Below are positions 1 through 7,506 of a stretch of DNA of 64,000 bases, piece after piece; position 1 is the first letter of the stretch, and each line of letters begins with the position of its first letter. Both the position numbers and the translations under genes were made by a program. The stretch is from Paenibacillus dendritiformis (lineage in GTDB: Bacteria; Bacillota; Bacilli; Paenibacillales; Paenibacillaceae), in assembly GCF_945605565.1 (NCBI RefSeq), contig NZ_OX216966.1, forward strand, positions 6,316,001 through 6,380,000. Reading direction: 5' to 3'. Below the pieces are notes generated by a model that worked only from the letters and a program-made list of their open reading frames with translations, made no database searches and was not told the DNA's origin.

Positions 1-5
1 CATAA

Positions 6-788
6 TCAGACCGCCGTCGTATCGGCGCCTTCCTCAAATTCCTTCTCCCATGCCTCTTGCTCCAGCAACTGCTTCCGATAGACGAGCGAAGACATGAATA
101 CGCTGATCTCATATAGAATGAGGAGCGGTATCGCCACGAGCAAGTCCGAGACGATATCCGGCGGAGACAGCATCGTCCCGAGCAAAATCAAGACAAAGTA
201 AGCAATCCGCCGCATTTTCCGCAATCTCAGCGGGTTCAACAGCCGAATCCGGGTCAGGAACATAATGACAACCGGCAGCTCGAAGAGCAGAGAGATCGGG
301 ACCAGCAGATTGAACATGAACGAAAAATACTGCGTAATGCCGTAGGTCTCGGTCAGGTTCATATGCTTGTTAATGCCCGACGTAAAAGAAAACGCCATCG
401 GAAAGACGACGAAATAGGCAAAGGACAGCCCAAGCAAAAACAGCACAAATACAAAAGGGACGTACCGAAGGGCAGCACGCCGTTCTATTTCCCGGAGCCC
501 AGGGCTGACAAAAGCCCACAGCTGGTACATCGCAAACGGGAGCGTCACAGCCAATGCAATAATGAAGGCGAACTTCATGTATATCCCGATCCCGTCCCAT
601 AGCGAGAAGCCGTGAAGCGGCATCTGATTGGCCGGCTCCGTATTGCGCAAATATTCGTATATCGGATCAGCGACGAGGAGCCCTGCCACCAGGCCGATGA
701 CCAGGACAAGGATGATATAGACGACACGTTTGCGAAGCTCCGTAATGTGCTCGACCAGCGTCATTTGTTCTTCCGTTACATTCGACAT
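6..788 (-). CDS. tatC: Twin-arginine translocase subunit TatC
   Basis: The 260-residue polytopic membrane protein is the receptor for folded Tat substrates and works with TatA in the cytoplasmic membrane. The N-terminus carries the TatC signature HITELRKR, and the late cytoplasmic/periplasmic loop carries SPPD before the last two membrane segments; about six hydrophobic segments can be counted. Length is normal for the family. It lies 71 nt downstream of tatA on the same strand, so the two probably form a minimal TatAC system of the Gram-positive type (no TatB). An ATG on the minus strand at the very left edge may start the next gene outside the window. Confidence 0.96.
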   Translation of the reverse strand: MSNVTEEQMTLVEHITELRKRVVYIILVLVIGLVAGLLVADPIYEYLRNTEPANQMPLHGFSLWDGIGIYMKFAFIIALAVTLPFAMYQLWAFVSPGLREIERRAALRYVPFVFVLFLLGLSFAYFVVFPMAFSFTSGINKHMNLTETYGITQYFSFMFNLLVPISLLFELPVVIMFLTRIRLLNPLRLRKMRRIAYFVLILLGTMLSPPDIVSDLLVAIPLLILYEISVFMSSLVYRKQLLEQEAWEKEFEEGADTTAV

Positions 789-859
789 GCCTCACCAACC
801 TGTTCCTTCCATGGTAAAAGGCGGGCCCGGCCCGCTGAAAATAACAGAGAGTGCTCCCG

Positions 860-1132
860 TTACTCAGGGAGGCGGCGCTGATTCGCGCTGTTCGATTCGC
901 CGGAAGCCTTGGCCGGCTCCTGACCAGCCGGTTCTACGTCAACCGTCTGAATTTCCTGGCGAGCAGGCTTCGCGCTCGGCTCATCCCCCATAATATCGCG
1001 TGCGCCTTCCTTGAATTCCCGCAGGGTGCGGCCGAAGGCCCGTCCCAATTCAGGCAGCTTATTCGGTCCGAACAATAATAGCGCAATGACCAAGAGCAGA
1101 AGTATTCCCGAGACGCCAATGCCGTTGAACAT
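860..1132 (-). CDS. tatA: Sec-independent translocase TatA
   Basis: The 90-residue protein has one N-terminal membrane helix followed by the hinge motif FGPNKLPELGRAFG and an amphipathic helix (about residues 25-45), the standard TatA layout. The C-terminal tail after residue 50 is charged and low complexity. TatA oligomers form the conducting element for folded proteins recruited by TatC. It precedes tatC on the minus strand, and in Bacillus subtilis the same pair (tatAy-tatCy) ends the ydiA-J neighbourhood whose other members occur further along this window. Confidence 0.95.
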   Translation of the reverse strand: MFNGIGVSGILLLLVIALLLFGPNKLPELGRAFGRTLREFKEGARDIMGDEPSAKPARQEIQTVDVEPAGQEPAKASGESNSANQRRLPE

Positions 1133-1243
1133 AGCAAAAATTTCTCCTTTCTGCAGATCCTAGAATAGAGTGCTTGTGATCTACATCATATCATACGCGC
1201 CATCCGTAATATACCAAATAATCTGTAACAATTATGAAGCGTT

Positions 1244-1735
1244 CTATTCCGCGCCCTTATACTCACCGTTCAGCACGGCGAGCGCATGCGGAATCTGATC
1301 CATAATCGGCAGCAGATTCTCATGCACGCCCTTCGGGTCGCCGGGAAGATTGATGATAAGCGTCTGTCCCCTCACTCCGCACACGCCGCGGTTCAGCATC
1401 GCCCGGCGCTGCTTCTGCATCGAAGCGAAGCGCATCGCTTCCGCCATTCCGGGCACGAGCCGATCGACGACCTTGAGCGTCGCTTCCGGCGTCACGTCCC
1501 GCTCCGCCATGCCGATTCCGCCCGTCGTAATAATCAAATGGGCCTGAAAATAATCGGCCATCTCGATGAGCGATGCGGAAATCTCATTCATCTCATCCGG
1601 CACAATCCGGTATTCCACAATCTCACCATGCAGTTCTTCTTCGACGAGTTCCCGAATGACCTGGGCGCTCGTATCCTCGCGCTCTCCCCGAGAACCTTTG
1701 TCGCTCGCCGTCAATATTGCTACTTTCCAGCGCAT
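1244..1735 (-). CDS. moaB: MoaB/Mog-type molybdopterin biosynthesis protein
   Basis: The 163-residue protein of the MoaB/MogA fold is expected to adenylylate molybdopterin before molybdenum insertion. Visible hallmarks are the N-terminal VAILTASDKGSRGEREDTSA segment and the nucleotide-binding TTGGIGMAERDVTPEA motif around residues 70-85, followed by LPGDPKG near residue 130. Length fits MoaB rather than the longer MoeA. It is followed 110 nt later by tatA. Tat commonly exports molybdoenzymes, which makes the neighbourhood sensible, but no molybdoenzyme gene is present here. Confidence 0.92.
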   Translation of the reverse strand: MRWKVAILTASDKGSRGEREDTSAQVIRELVEEELHGEIVEYRIVPDEMNEISASLIEMADYFQAHLIITTGGIGMAERDVTPEATLKVVDRLVPGMAEAMRFASMQKQRRAMLNRGVCGVRGQTLIINLPGDPKGVHENLLPIMDQIPHALAVLNGEYKGAE

Positions 1736-1844
1736 CAGGGCTCCTCCTCCCGCCTAGCCGGCATAACCGGCCTTCTTCAATATACTGGCACGCGCAGGAA
1801 GGATGTCTATCCTTCTTCCGCATGCGATGTCATTCTATCCACAC

Positions 1845-2531
1845 TTACTCGCGCTTGCGGCATCCGTTCTTCGCGGTTAGCAGATCTGTATCGGCTGCGC
1901 AAGCAATAATCTCATCCTCGGTAATCAGCCACTCGACGGCGATGTCATGCGCTTCCATCGGCACGCGCTCCGCCAGCTGCCAGGAATAGATACAGGCCAG
2001 CCGCACGGCGGGATCGCGTCTCCGGTCAAGCGGCACACGGTCCAGCGCTTCCAGATAGGCATGCCAGAACCGGTCATAATATCCGGCGCCCAGCCCGAGC
2101 CGTCCGCCCTGCCGATCGTAGGCGATGCCGGGGACGAGAATCGCGTCCAGCTTGTCCCAATGCTCCGGATCCAGCCGTTCCGCATCGGGTCCCGGCTCCT
2201 GCAAGCCGAAGGTGCCGCTCGTGAATACCGTATGTTCTGTCCACGGGTGGAGCGACATCGTCCGCGAAGCCGCATCCGTGCGCGGAAGATAGACGACATC
2301 GCCCTGCTTCCGGCAAGCAAGCAGCAAGGCGGTAATATCCAGCTCATTGCCAAAAGGAAAATAGGCGCATAAATGCAAGGGACGGGCATGCCGCTCTCGC
2401 AGCGCTTTCATGAATGGGTAAGCCCGCCGGCATACGGCCTCGCTGCTGGCCTCCCGCTCCTGCCGGTCGACCGCCTTCCTGCGCGCCTTATATTGCAGAC
2501 GAAGCATTCGCTTCTCCTCCGCTGCCGTCAC
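1845..2531 (-). CDS. 5-formyltetrahydrofolate cyclo-ligase
   Basis: The 228-residue enzyme converts 5-formyl-THF plus ATP to 5,10-methenyl-THF. The family landmarks are an N-terminal basic helix (LRLQYKARRKAV), PFGNELD near residue 70, and the phosphate-binding C-terminal motif LVPGIAYDRQGGRLGLGAGYYDRF around residues 130-155. The listed GTG start has only a weak ribosome site. An in-frame ATG at 2507 has GGAGGAG five nt upstream and may be the true start, giving 220 residues. It sits 109 nt upstream of the MoaB gene on the same strand. Confidence 0.93.
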   Translation of the reverse strand: MTAAEEKRMLRLQYKARRKAVDRQEREASSEAVCRRAYPFMKALRERHARPLHLCAYFPFGNELDITALLLACRKQGDVVYLPRTDAASRTMSLHPWTEHTVFTSGTFGLQEPGPDAERLDPEHWDKLDAILVPGIAYDRQGGRLGLGAGYYDRFWHAYLEALDRVPLDRRRDPAVRLACIYSWQLAERVPMEAHDIAVEWLITEDEIIACAADTDLLTAKNGCRKRE

Positions 2532-2830
2532 CGTTACCGCCCCCTTCGATATCCGCCCTGAAGTGGTATCGGAATTCCGCAGGGCAATCTATATAGGTAT
2601 GTACTCACATTTTCATTCATTTTTCATTATTTTCAACCTTAGTTTACCATCCTTCCCCCGTTAGCGCCACCATCCGGCCCATTTTTACGCAGCAAACGCC
2701 ATGGCGCACGTTCTTAGCGATTCTTTGGCACGAATAGAAGCCATAATCTCAACCAATTCGAAAACCCCTGCGCAGCGCGCAGAGGGATGACTGGCGATGT
2801 TCGATTATCCCTAATCAAGCGCGCCCTTAT
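2532..2830. other. Intergenic region upstream of the folate gene
   Basis: This 299-bp stretch lies between rodA (3' side) and the cyclo-ligase gene (5' side), both on the minus strand. The part next to the cyclo-ligase gene is AT-rich (runs of TTTTCATT at 2610-2635) and is probably its promoter region. The part next to rodA contains the terminator hairpin listed separately. Nothing else was recognised. Confidence 0.5.
2761..2786 (-). terminator. Rho-independent terminator after rodA
   Basis: Read on the minus strand, a stem CCTCTGCGC / GCGCAGGGG with a GCT loop is followed by TTTT. It lies 45 nt past the stop codon of the RodA-like gene and would end the ftsW-rodA transcript. Confidence 0.65.
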
Positions 2831-3982
2831 CTAACTCCTATTGCCGTCAGTGTCTGCCGCCATGGCAATGTCGTCCTTATGGATATGGACGCTCAGCACC
2901 AGCCCGATGCACAGCATATTCGCCAGCAAGGAGCTGCCTCCGTAACTGATGAACGGAAGCGATATGCCGGTCAACGGCATGAGGCCGATATGCATGCCGA
3001 TGTTAACGAAGATTTGGAACAGCAGCATGCCGGCAAGTCCGACAACGAGATAGGAGCCCGCCAGATCCCGGCTCTCCCTGGCGATATACAGCATGCGGAA
3101 AATAAGCAAATAAAACAATAGCAGCAGGACAGCAGAGCCGATAAATCCGAATTTCTCGCCAATGACCACATAGATGGAATCCGAATACGCATACGGAATG
3201 TAACCGCGATCAACGTAGAAGCCGGAATTTCCGCTCATCTGACCCGATCCGATCGCGTTCATGGCGTTATTGACATGCCACGATTTATCAGGATCTAGAC
3301 CTGGTTCAAGAAACGTCTCGATTCTCGATAATTGATGGGGCTTCAACAGGTTGGCCAGGATATCATAATTCGCAAAATACAGCCAGCAGACGCCCCCGAC
3401 CGGCAAAGCCATCGACGCGAGCAGCAGCAGCATATGCAAGACGCGAATGTTGCCCATCCACAGCATGACGGGCAGGACGCCGACGAACACGAGCGCAGTG
3501 CCCAAATCCGGCTGCTTCATAATGATGAATGCCGGAACGAAGAACACGGCGCCAATCGGCAGCAAATCCTGAATGAACCGAAGCTTATTGCCGGACCGCT
3601 TTTGCAGCAGATTGCATGTGACGAGCACGGCAGCTATCTTAACCAATTCGGAGGGCTGAAGCTGGAAGCTGCCGATTCTTATCCACCGTACCGCTCCGTT
3701 AATATTTTCTCCGGTGAACATCACGATCACAAGCAGAGCAAGCCCGATTCCATACAAAATATAAGATACGGCGCCCGTAAATACAGAGTAGTCGAGCAAC
3801 GCTATCAGCAGCATGGGGATAAGGAAGAGAACGAAAAAGACAATGCTATACTTGTACAAGCCATCGAGATTCGTGCCGGAAGTAGCTTCATGCACGGCTA
3901 CCGTCCCGAGAATCATAAGACCCAGCAGCAGCAGAAGTGTCGGCTTGTCCAATTTTGTCAGCTTGCGAATATAAAACATCAT
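2831..3982 (-). CDS. rodA: RodA/FtsW/SpoVE family SEDS glycosyltransferase (RodA-like)
   Basis: The 383-residue SEDS membrane protein polymerises lipid II into glycan strands with a partner class B PBP. About ten membrane segments are visible. The conserved central segment FVPAFIIMKQPDLGTALVF and the C-terminal signature LPFISYGGSSLL are both present, and the pattern (VVGLAGMLLFQIFVNIGMHIGLMP) is closer to RodA than FtsW. An ORF start 69 nt further upstream would overlap the preceding ftsW-like gene; the internal ATG at 3982 has GAGG eight nt upstream and is preferred. It is co-directional with and 40 nt downstream of the ftsW-like gene. Confidence 0.9.
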   Translation of the reverse strand: MMFYIRKLTKLDKPTLLLLLGLMILGTVAVHEATSGTNLDGLYKYSIVFFVLFLIPMLLIALLDYSVFTGAVSYILYGIGLALLVIVMFTGENINGAVRWIRIGSFQLQPSELVKIAAVLVTCNLLQKRSGNKLRFIQDLLPIGAVFFVPAFIIMKQPDLGTALVFVGVLPVMLWMGNIRVLHMLLLLASMALPVGGVCWLYFANYDILANLLKPHQLSRIETFLEPGLDPDKSWHVNNAMNAIGSGQMSGNSGFYVDRGYIPYAYSDSIYVVIGEKFGFIGSAVLLLLFYLLIFRMLYIARESRDLAGSYLVVGLAGMLLFQIFVNIGMHIGLMPLTGISLPFISYGGSSLLANMLCIGLVLSVHIHKDDIAMAADTDGNRS

Positions 3983-4022
3983 GTGAGTACCTCTAGTTCG
4001 TAGGTTGTGTAGGAAGGCATGC

Positions 4023-5132
4023 CTATTCGCGCTGTCTCCGATCATTATCACGAGAAATATTTAACAGAATTCCGGTACTGGCCATGCACAACAAGAGAGA
4101 AGAGCCGCCATAGCTGATGAACGGAAGCGGCACGCCCTTGATCGGCATCGCCCCGGTTACCGCCCCCAGGTTGAACGCGAATTGGGCGAATATCATAGTA
4201 ATAATGCCCGTTCCGAGCATAATCCCGAAGGGCTCATCACTGCGAAGAGCTGCCATCAGGCCGCGCCAGAAGAAAAGAAAAAAGCAAAACAAAAGCAATA
4301 ACCCGCCGACAAAACCGAATTCTTCTCCGATGATGGCAAAAATAAAATCGGTGTGCGCTTCCGGCAAATAGAACAGCTTCTGCACGCTTTGGCCGTATCC
4401 CGTTCCGGTCATCCCCCCGTGAGCCAGCGCGATTAAAGATTGAATCAATTGGTAGCCGGACCCTTCCGGATCATCAAACGGATTCAAAAACGAAATAATC
4501 CGCTGATAGCGATAGCTGCGGCTGAAGGCAAGAAAGACCAACAGCACTCCAAGTCCCCCGCTCAGCATCGCAATATGACGCATATTCGCCCCGCCGATAA
4601 TAATAATGGTCATGGATATAATCGAAATGATCATCACCGAGCCAAAATCCGGCTGCAGCATAATAAGAAGCAGCATCGTCCCAATGACCATCAGAATGGG
4701 CAGCAATCCCCCAACGAAGACGCGAATCCGTTCTCCTTTTTTGCTGATTAGATGCGACAAATAGATGATCAAGGACAGCTTGGCGAATTCCGTCGGCTGG
4801 AACCGCATGCCGCCGACGTTGAACCATCTTGTTGCGCCATTCACCTTGATGCCGAAATAAGGAACGAGCACAAGCAGCACGATCGAGAACAACAGCAAGA
4901 AGGGGGCGGCCTTGCTCCATTTGCGAAAGGGAATGTTCATGAGAACAAACATAGCGGCAAGGCCGATGAGAGCGAACAACATTTGCTTCGACGCATAATA
5001 GGACGGATTCTCATACTTCAGGCTGACAACGGCCGAGCTGGCACTGTATATCATCGCCAATCCGAACATGACCAGCAGCAAGGTCACAAAAAGCAGCAAA
5101 AAATCCGGACGGCCTTTTATCGTTTGCTTCAA
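4023..5132 (-). CDS. ftsW: FtsW-like SEDS glycosyltransferase
   Basis: The 369-residue polytopic protein is the first gene of the two-gene SEDS unit. Family marks are VNGATRWFNVGGMRFQPTEFAKLSLI near residue 95, LQPDFGSVMI near 165, and KGVPLPFISYGGSSLL near 335. It probably polymerises septal or spore peptidoglycan; assignment between FtsW and SpoVE cannot be made from sequence alone. The start is TTG with GAGGTGAG five nt upstream; no ATG fits. Neighbouring two SEDS genes with no PBP between them is typical of a duplicated pair. Confidence 0.9.
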   Translation of the reverse strand: MKQTIKGRPDFLLLFVTLLLVMFGLAMIYSASSAVVSLKYENPSYYASKQMLFALIGLAAMFVLMNIPFRKWSKAAPFLLLFSIVLLVLVPYFGIKVNGATRWFNVGGMRFQPTEFAKLSLIIYLSHLISKKGERIRVFVGGLLPILMVIGTMLLLIMLQPDFGSVMIISIISMTIIIIGGANMRHIAMLSGGLGVLLVFLAFSRSYRYQRIISFLNPFDDPEGSGYQLIQSLIALAHGGMTGTGYGQSVQKLFYLPEAHTDFIFAIIGEEFGFVGGLLLLFCFFLFFWRGLMAALRSDEPFGIMLGTGIITMIFAQFAFNLGAVTGAMPIKGVPLPFISYGGSSLLLCMASTGILLNISRDNDRRQRE

Positions 5133-5276
5133 AAGAACTCACCTCGTGCATCCTGCAAAATGAAAACGTTAAAATGATTGTCATCTATGCCTCTCGCTGT
5201 TCCTGCGACACTACTCAAGTGTATTGACTCATCACCCAAAAGAGGTTATGAAAAGGTTAAAGTTGCTCCCCAGAGC

Positions 5277-5306
5277 TTGACAAAATCAAAAGGACGGTGT
5301 TAAGGT
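5277..5306 (+). promoter_or_regulatory. Probable sigma-A promoter of the M-box/mgtE transcript
   Basis: TTGACA at 5277-5282 is a perfect -35 box. A poor -10 (TTAAGG or TAAGGT) follows after about 17 nt, just ahead of the M-box core. The weak -10 keeps confidence moderate. Confidence 0.45.
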
Positions 5307-5318
5307 TTAACATGTCAT

Positions 5319-5555
5319 AAAGACCTTGTTAGGTGAGGCTCCTATGCAAACATAGGCCACTGCCCAGAAATATCGAAAGATGCCCATGGGTAGAACAGGA
5401 ATTGCCGGATTAAGGCTTTTCTTAAGGTGGCTAAGAGAAGAAGGCTTCTCTTTACGTTGCATAGTGCTAAAACTCAACTAGGGGGCGCGGGAATGTTATA
5501 TTTGCGTGCATTCATCACACCCTCTAGGACTCCTGGAGGGTTTTTATTTTATTCT
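5319..5555 (+). promoter_or_regulatory. M-box (ykoK) magnesium riboswitch with terminator
   Basis: The strongly conserved M-box blocks are all present in order: TTGTTAGGTGAGGCTCCTAT, CACTGCCCAGAAATATCGAA, GCCCATGGGTAGAACAGGAA, and GGATTAAGGCTTTTCTTAAG. The element ends in a terminator stem ACCCTC...GAGGGT followed by TTTTTATTTTATT at 5519-5552. Known M-boxes bind Mg2+ and terminate transcription when Mg2+ is plentiful, which fits the mgtE gene downstream. Unusually, mgtE is not immediately next: a 45-codon ORF and a second terminator intervene. Confidence 0.95.
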
Positions 5556-5576
5556 GCAAAGGGGGGAGAACACTCA

Positions 5577-5714
5577 ATGGATAGTAGTTCCAGTATTCCG
5601 TCATCGAATCAAGTTCATAATCTTGTGAAGAGGGAGAACGAGGTTCTCTTTACCCTTAACTGTTATTCATACTGTGATTCGCATGCTGCCTGGTATCAGG
5701 GCAGGTGTATTTAA
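5577..5714 (+). CDS. 45-residue ORF in the mgtE leader (putative leader peptide)
   Basis: The short ORF starts with ATG and has a strong GGGGGGAG ribosome site eight nt upstream. It encodes a 45-residue peptide that begins MDSSSSIPSS and ends in a Cys/Tyr/Trp-rich stretch (NCYSYCDSHAAWYQGRC). I recognise no family. It lies after the M-box terminator and before a second terminator (5761-5792), so it is positioned like an attenuator leader peptide. Within it the RNA can form GAGAAC/GTTCTC (about 5633-5650). It could equally be a small membrane-independent protein co-expressed with MgtE. Confidence 0.5.
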   Translation: MDSSSSIPSSNQVHNLVKRENEVLFTLNCYSYCDSHAAWYQGRCI

Positions 5715-5760
5715 GTATGCATAGATGCAAGCAGTGAGTGTAAACGAGAACAGGAACTAC

Positions 5761-5792
5761 AAGCTCTTCCTATGTGCAGGGAGGGCTTTTTT
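5761..5792 (+). terminator. Second intrinsic terminator upstream of mgtE
   Basis: AAGCTCTTCCT pairs with AGGGAGGGCTT across a 6-nt loop (11 bp with G-U pairs), followed directly by TTTTTT. It is 69 nt upstream of the mgtE start and downstream of the leader ORF, so transcripts that pass the M-box face a second stop signal. Confidence 0.8.
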
Positions 5793-5861
5793 GTGTCTGT
5801 TTCCGAATGGATAATAAGTAACCATGTGTGGAAGGATGTTTGCGAATAGGAGGAAATCATT

Positions 5862-7208
5862 ATGGTTCAAAAATGGATGATTCAAGACTTGAAAGATAGA
5901 TTGGCCGAACAAAAGCAGGATGCCCTTACCGAGTTTCTGGCCCGGTACCAACCTTATGACTTAGCCGAAATGTTAATTGAGCTTGAGGAAAACGAGCAAA
6001 TTCGATTTATTGCCGAGCTTCCCATTGCCCTCGGGGCAGAGATTTTGGAATATGTCGATCCCGAGTTGCAGTATCGAATTTTAGACCGCGGGACCAAGGA
6101 GACAGCAGCTTTACTGCTTAATGAGATGTCCAGTGATAAAGTGGCCGATCTGCTGCTAGCCATACATCCCCACCAAGCTGCAACGTTATCGGAGCTTCTG
6201 CCTGCCGATTACCGGGAGAAAATCAGCTCTCTGATGCAATACCCTCCAGAGTCGGCGGGAAGCCTGGCTACCGTAGATTATATTGCGGTGCGGAATTATT
6301 GGACGGTGGAGCATACGCTGCAGCACGTCCGCAAAGTCGGGCAAGATGCGGAAATGGTCTCTTACTTTTATGTGCTCGATAATAACGGCAAGCTGGTAGG
6401 GATCGTCTCGCTGAAGCAAGCTATCCTGGCCAAAGCCGATTCCAGACTAGAGGATATCATGCTCAAGGATTTCGTGTCGGTTTCTGCTCGCATGAACCAG
6501 CAGGAAGTGGCGACGATTTTATCCAACTATGATCTGGTGGCTCTGCCTGTAATCACCGATGAACAGCGAATGATCGGGATTATCACGGTCGATGATTTAA
6601 TTGACGTTATCCATGAAGAAGCGACGGAAGATTTTCAGAAGATGGGCGGAAGCCAGCCTTTAGAAGTGCCGTATTTTAAAAATTCCTTTTGGAAGCTGTT
6701 CCGCAAGCGGATCGGATGGCTGCTCATCTTATTTGTAGCCGAAGCCTATACGGGGAATGTACTGCGTCACTTCGAAGACACGCTCTCGGAAGTGATTGCG
6801 CTCGCTTTCTTCATCCCCTTGTTAGTCGGCACGGGCGGGAATACGGGAACACAGACCGTAACAACGCTGGTTCGCGCCCTGGCGCTCGGGGAAGTGAAGC
6901 CGAAGAATATATTCAGAGTCATCCGTAAAGAGGTGTCCACGGGATTAATTCTGGGACTTTGTATGGGGGTAGCAACCTTTATTCGCGCCCAGATACTGGG
7001 GGTCGGTTTTGATATCGGAAGCGTCGTCGCCGTCACGGCTATTTTTATCGTGATCTGGGCCTCCCTCATCGCCGCTGTGCTGCCTCTGGTGCTCCACAAG
7101 CTCAGAGTCGATCCGGCCGTCGTCTCGGGCCCGTTTATCACCACCTTGGTGGATGGCACCGGACTTATCATCTACTTCTCTTTGGCTAAGCTGATGCTGA
7201 ATCTATGA
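5862..7208 (+). CDS. mgtE: Magnesium transporter MgtE
   Basis: The 448-residue magnesium channel has the full family layout: an N-terminal cytosolic superhelical domain (residues 1-130, LLxEMxxDxxADLL pattern), paired CBS domains (about 135-255, ending IGIITVDDLIDVIHEEATEDF), a connecting helix, and five membrane segments with PLLVGTGGNTGTQ near residue 320, the selectivity-filter region. AGGAGG lies eight nt before the ATG. Expression should be repressed at high Mg2+ by the M-box upstream, and possibly by the second attenuator. It is monocistronic, with a hairpin downstream. Confidence 0.97.
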   Translation: MVQKWMIQDLKDRLAEQKQDALTEFLARYQPYDLAEMLIELEENEQIRFIAELPIALGAEILEYVDPELQYRILDRGTKETAALLLNEMSSDKVADLLLAIHPHQAATLSELLPADYREKISSLMQYPPESAGSLATVDYIAVRNYWTVEHTLQHVRKVGQDAEMVSYFYVLDNNGKLVGIVSLKQAILAKADSRLEDIMLKDFVSVSARMNQQEVATILSNYDLVALPVITDEQRMIGIITVDDLIDVIHEEATEDFQKMGGSQPLEVPYFKNSFWKLFRKRIGWLLILFVAEAYTGNVLRHFEDTLSEVIALAFFIPLLVGTGGNTGTQTVTTLVRALALGEVKPKNIFRVIRKEVSTGLILGLCMGVATFIRAQILGVGFDIGSVVAVTAIFIVIWASLIAAVLPLVLHKLRVDPAVVSGPFITTLVDGTGLIIYFSLAKLMLNL

Positions 7209-7273
7209 TTGGAACCACTCCAATCGATTGCATCTTCTCGTGATCGCCATTATCGCTTACCGCTCCAAATGAA

Positions 7274-7300
7274 AGCCCCATCCTCTCCCGGGATGGGGCT
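7274..7300 (+). terminator. Hairpin downstream of mgtE
   Basis: AGCCCCATCC / GGATGGGGCT form a 10-bp GC-rich stem 66 nt after the mgtE stop. The following tract (CTCGTTATG) is poor in T, so termination may be inefficient. Confidence 0.55.
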
Positions 7301-7506
7301 CTCGTTATGCGTATCCTCCTCCCGTTGTGGCTTCCGAATCCGAAGCCTTTCCCAATCATGGGGTATCAATCGGTTCACGGCCAGAATGATTAGACAAATT
7401 TCCCGCGATCGGCGAGAATAGAAAATGTGTCAGGCCGAACAGATACTTTCATTATTTTTGAATCCTTATATGAAAATAGCTTGTTATTAACGGAGGAGAT
7501 ACCCCT

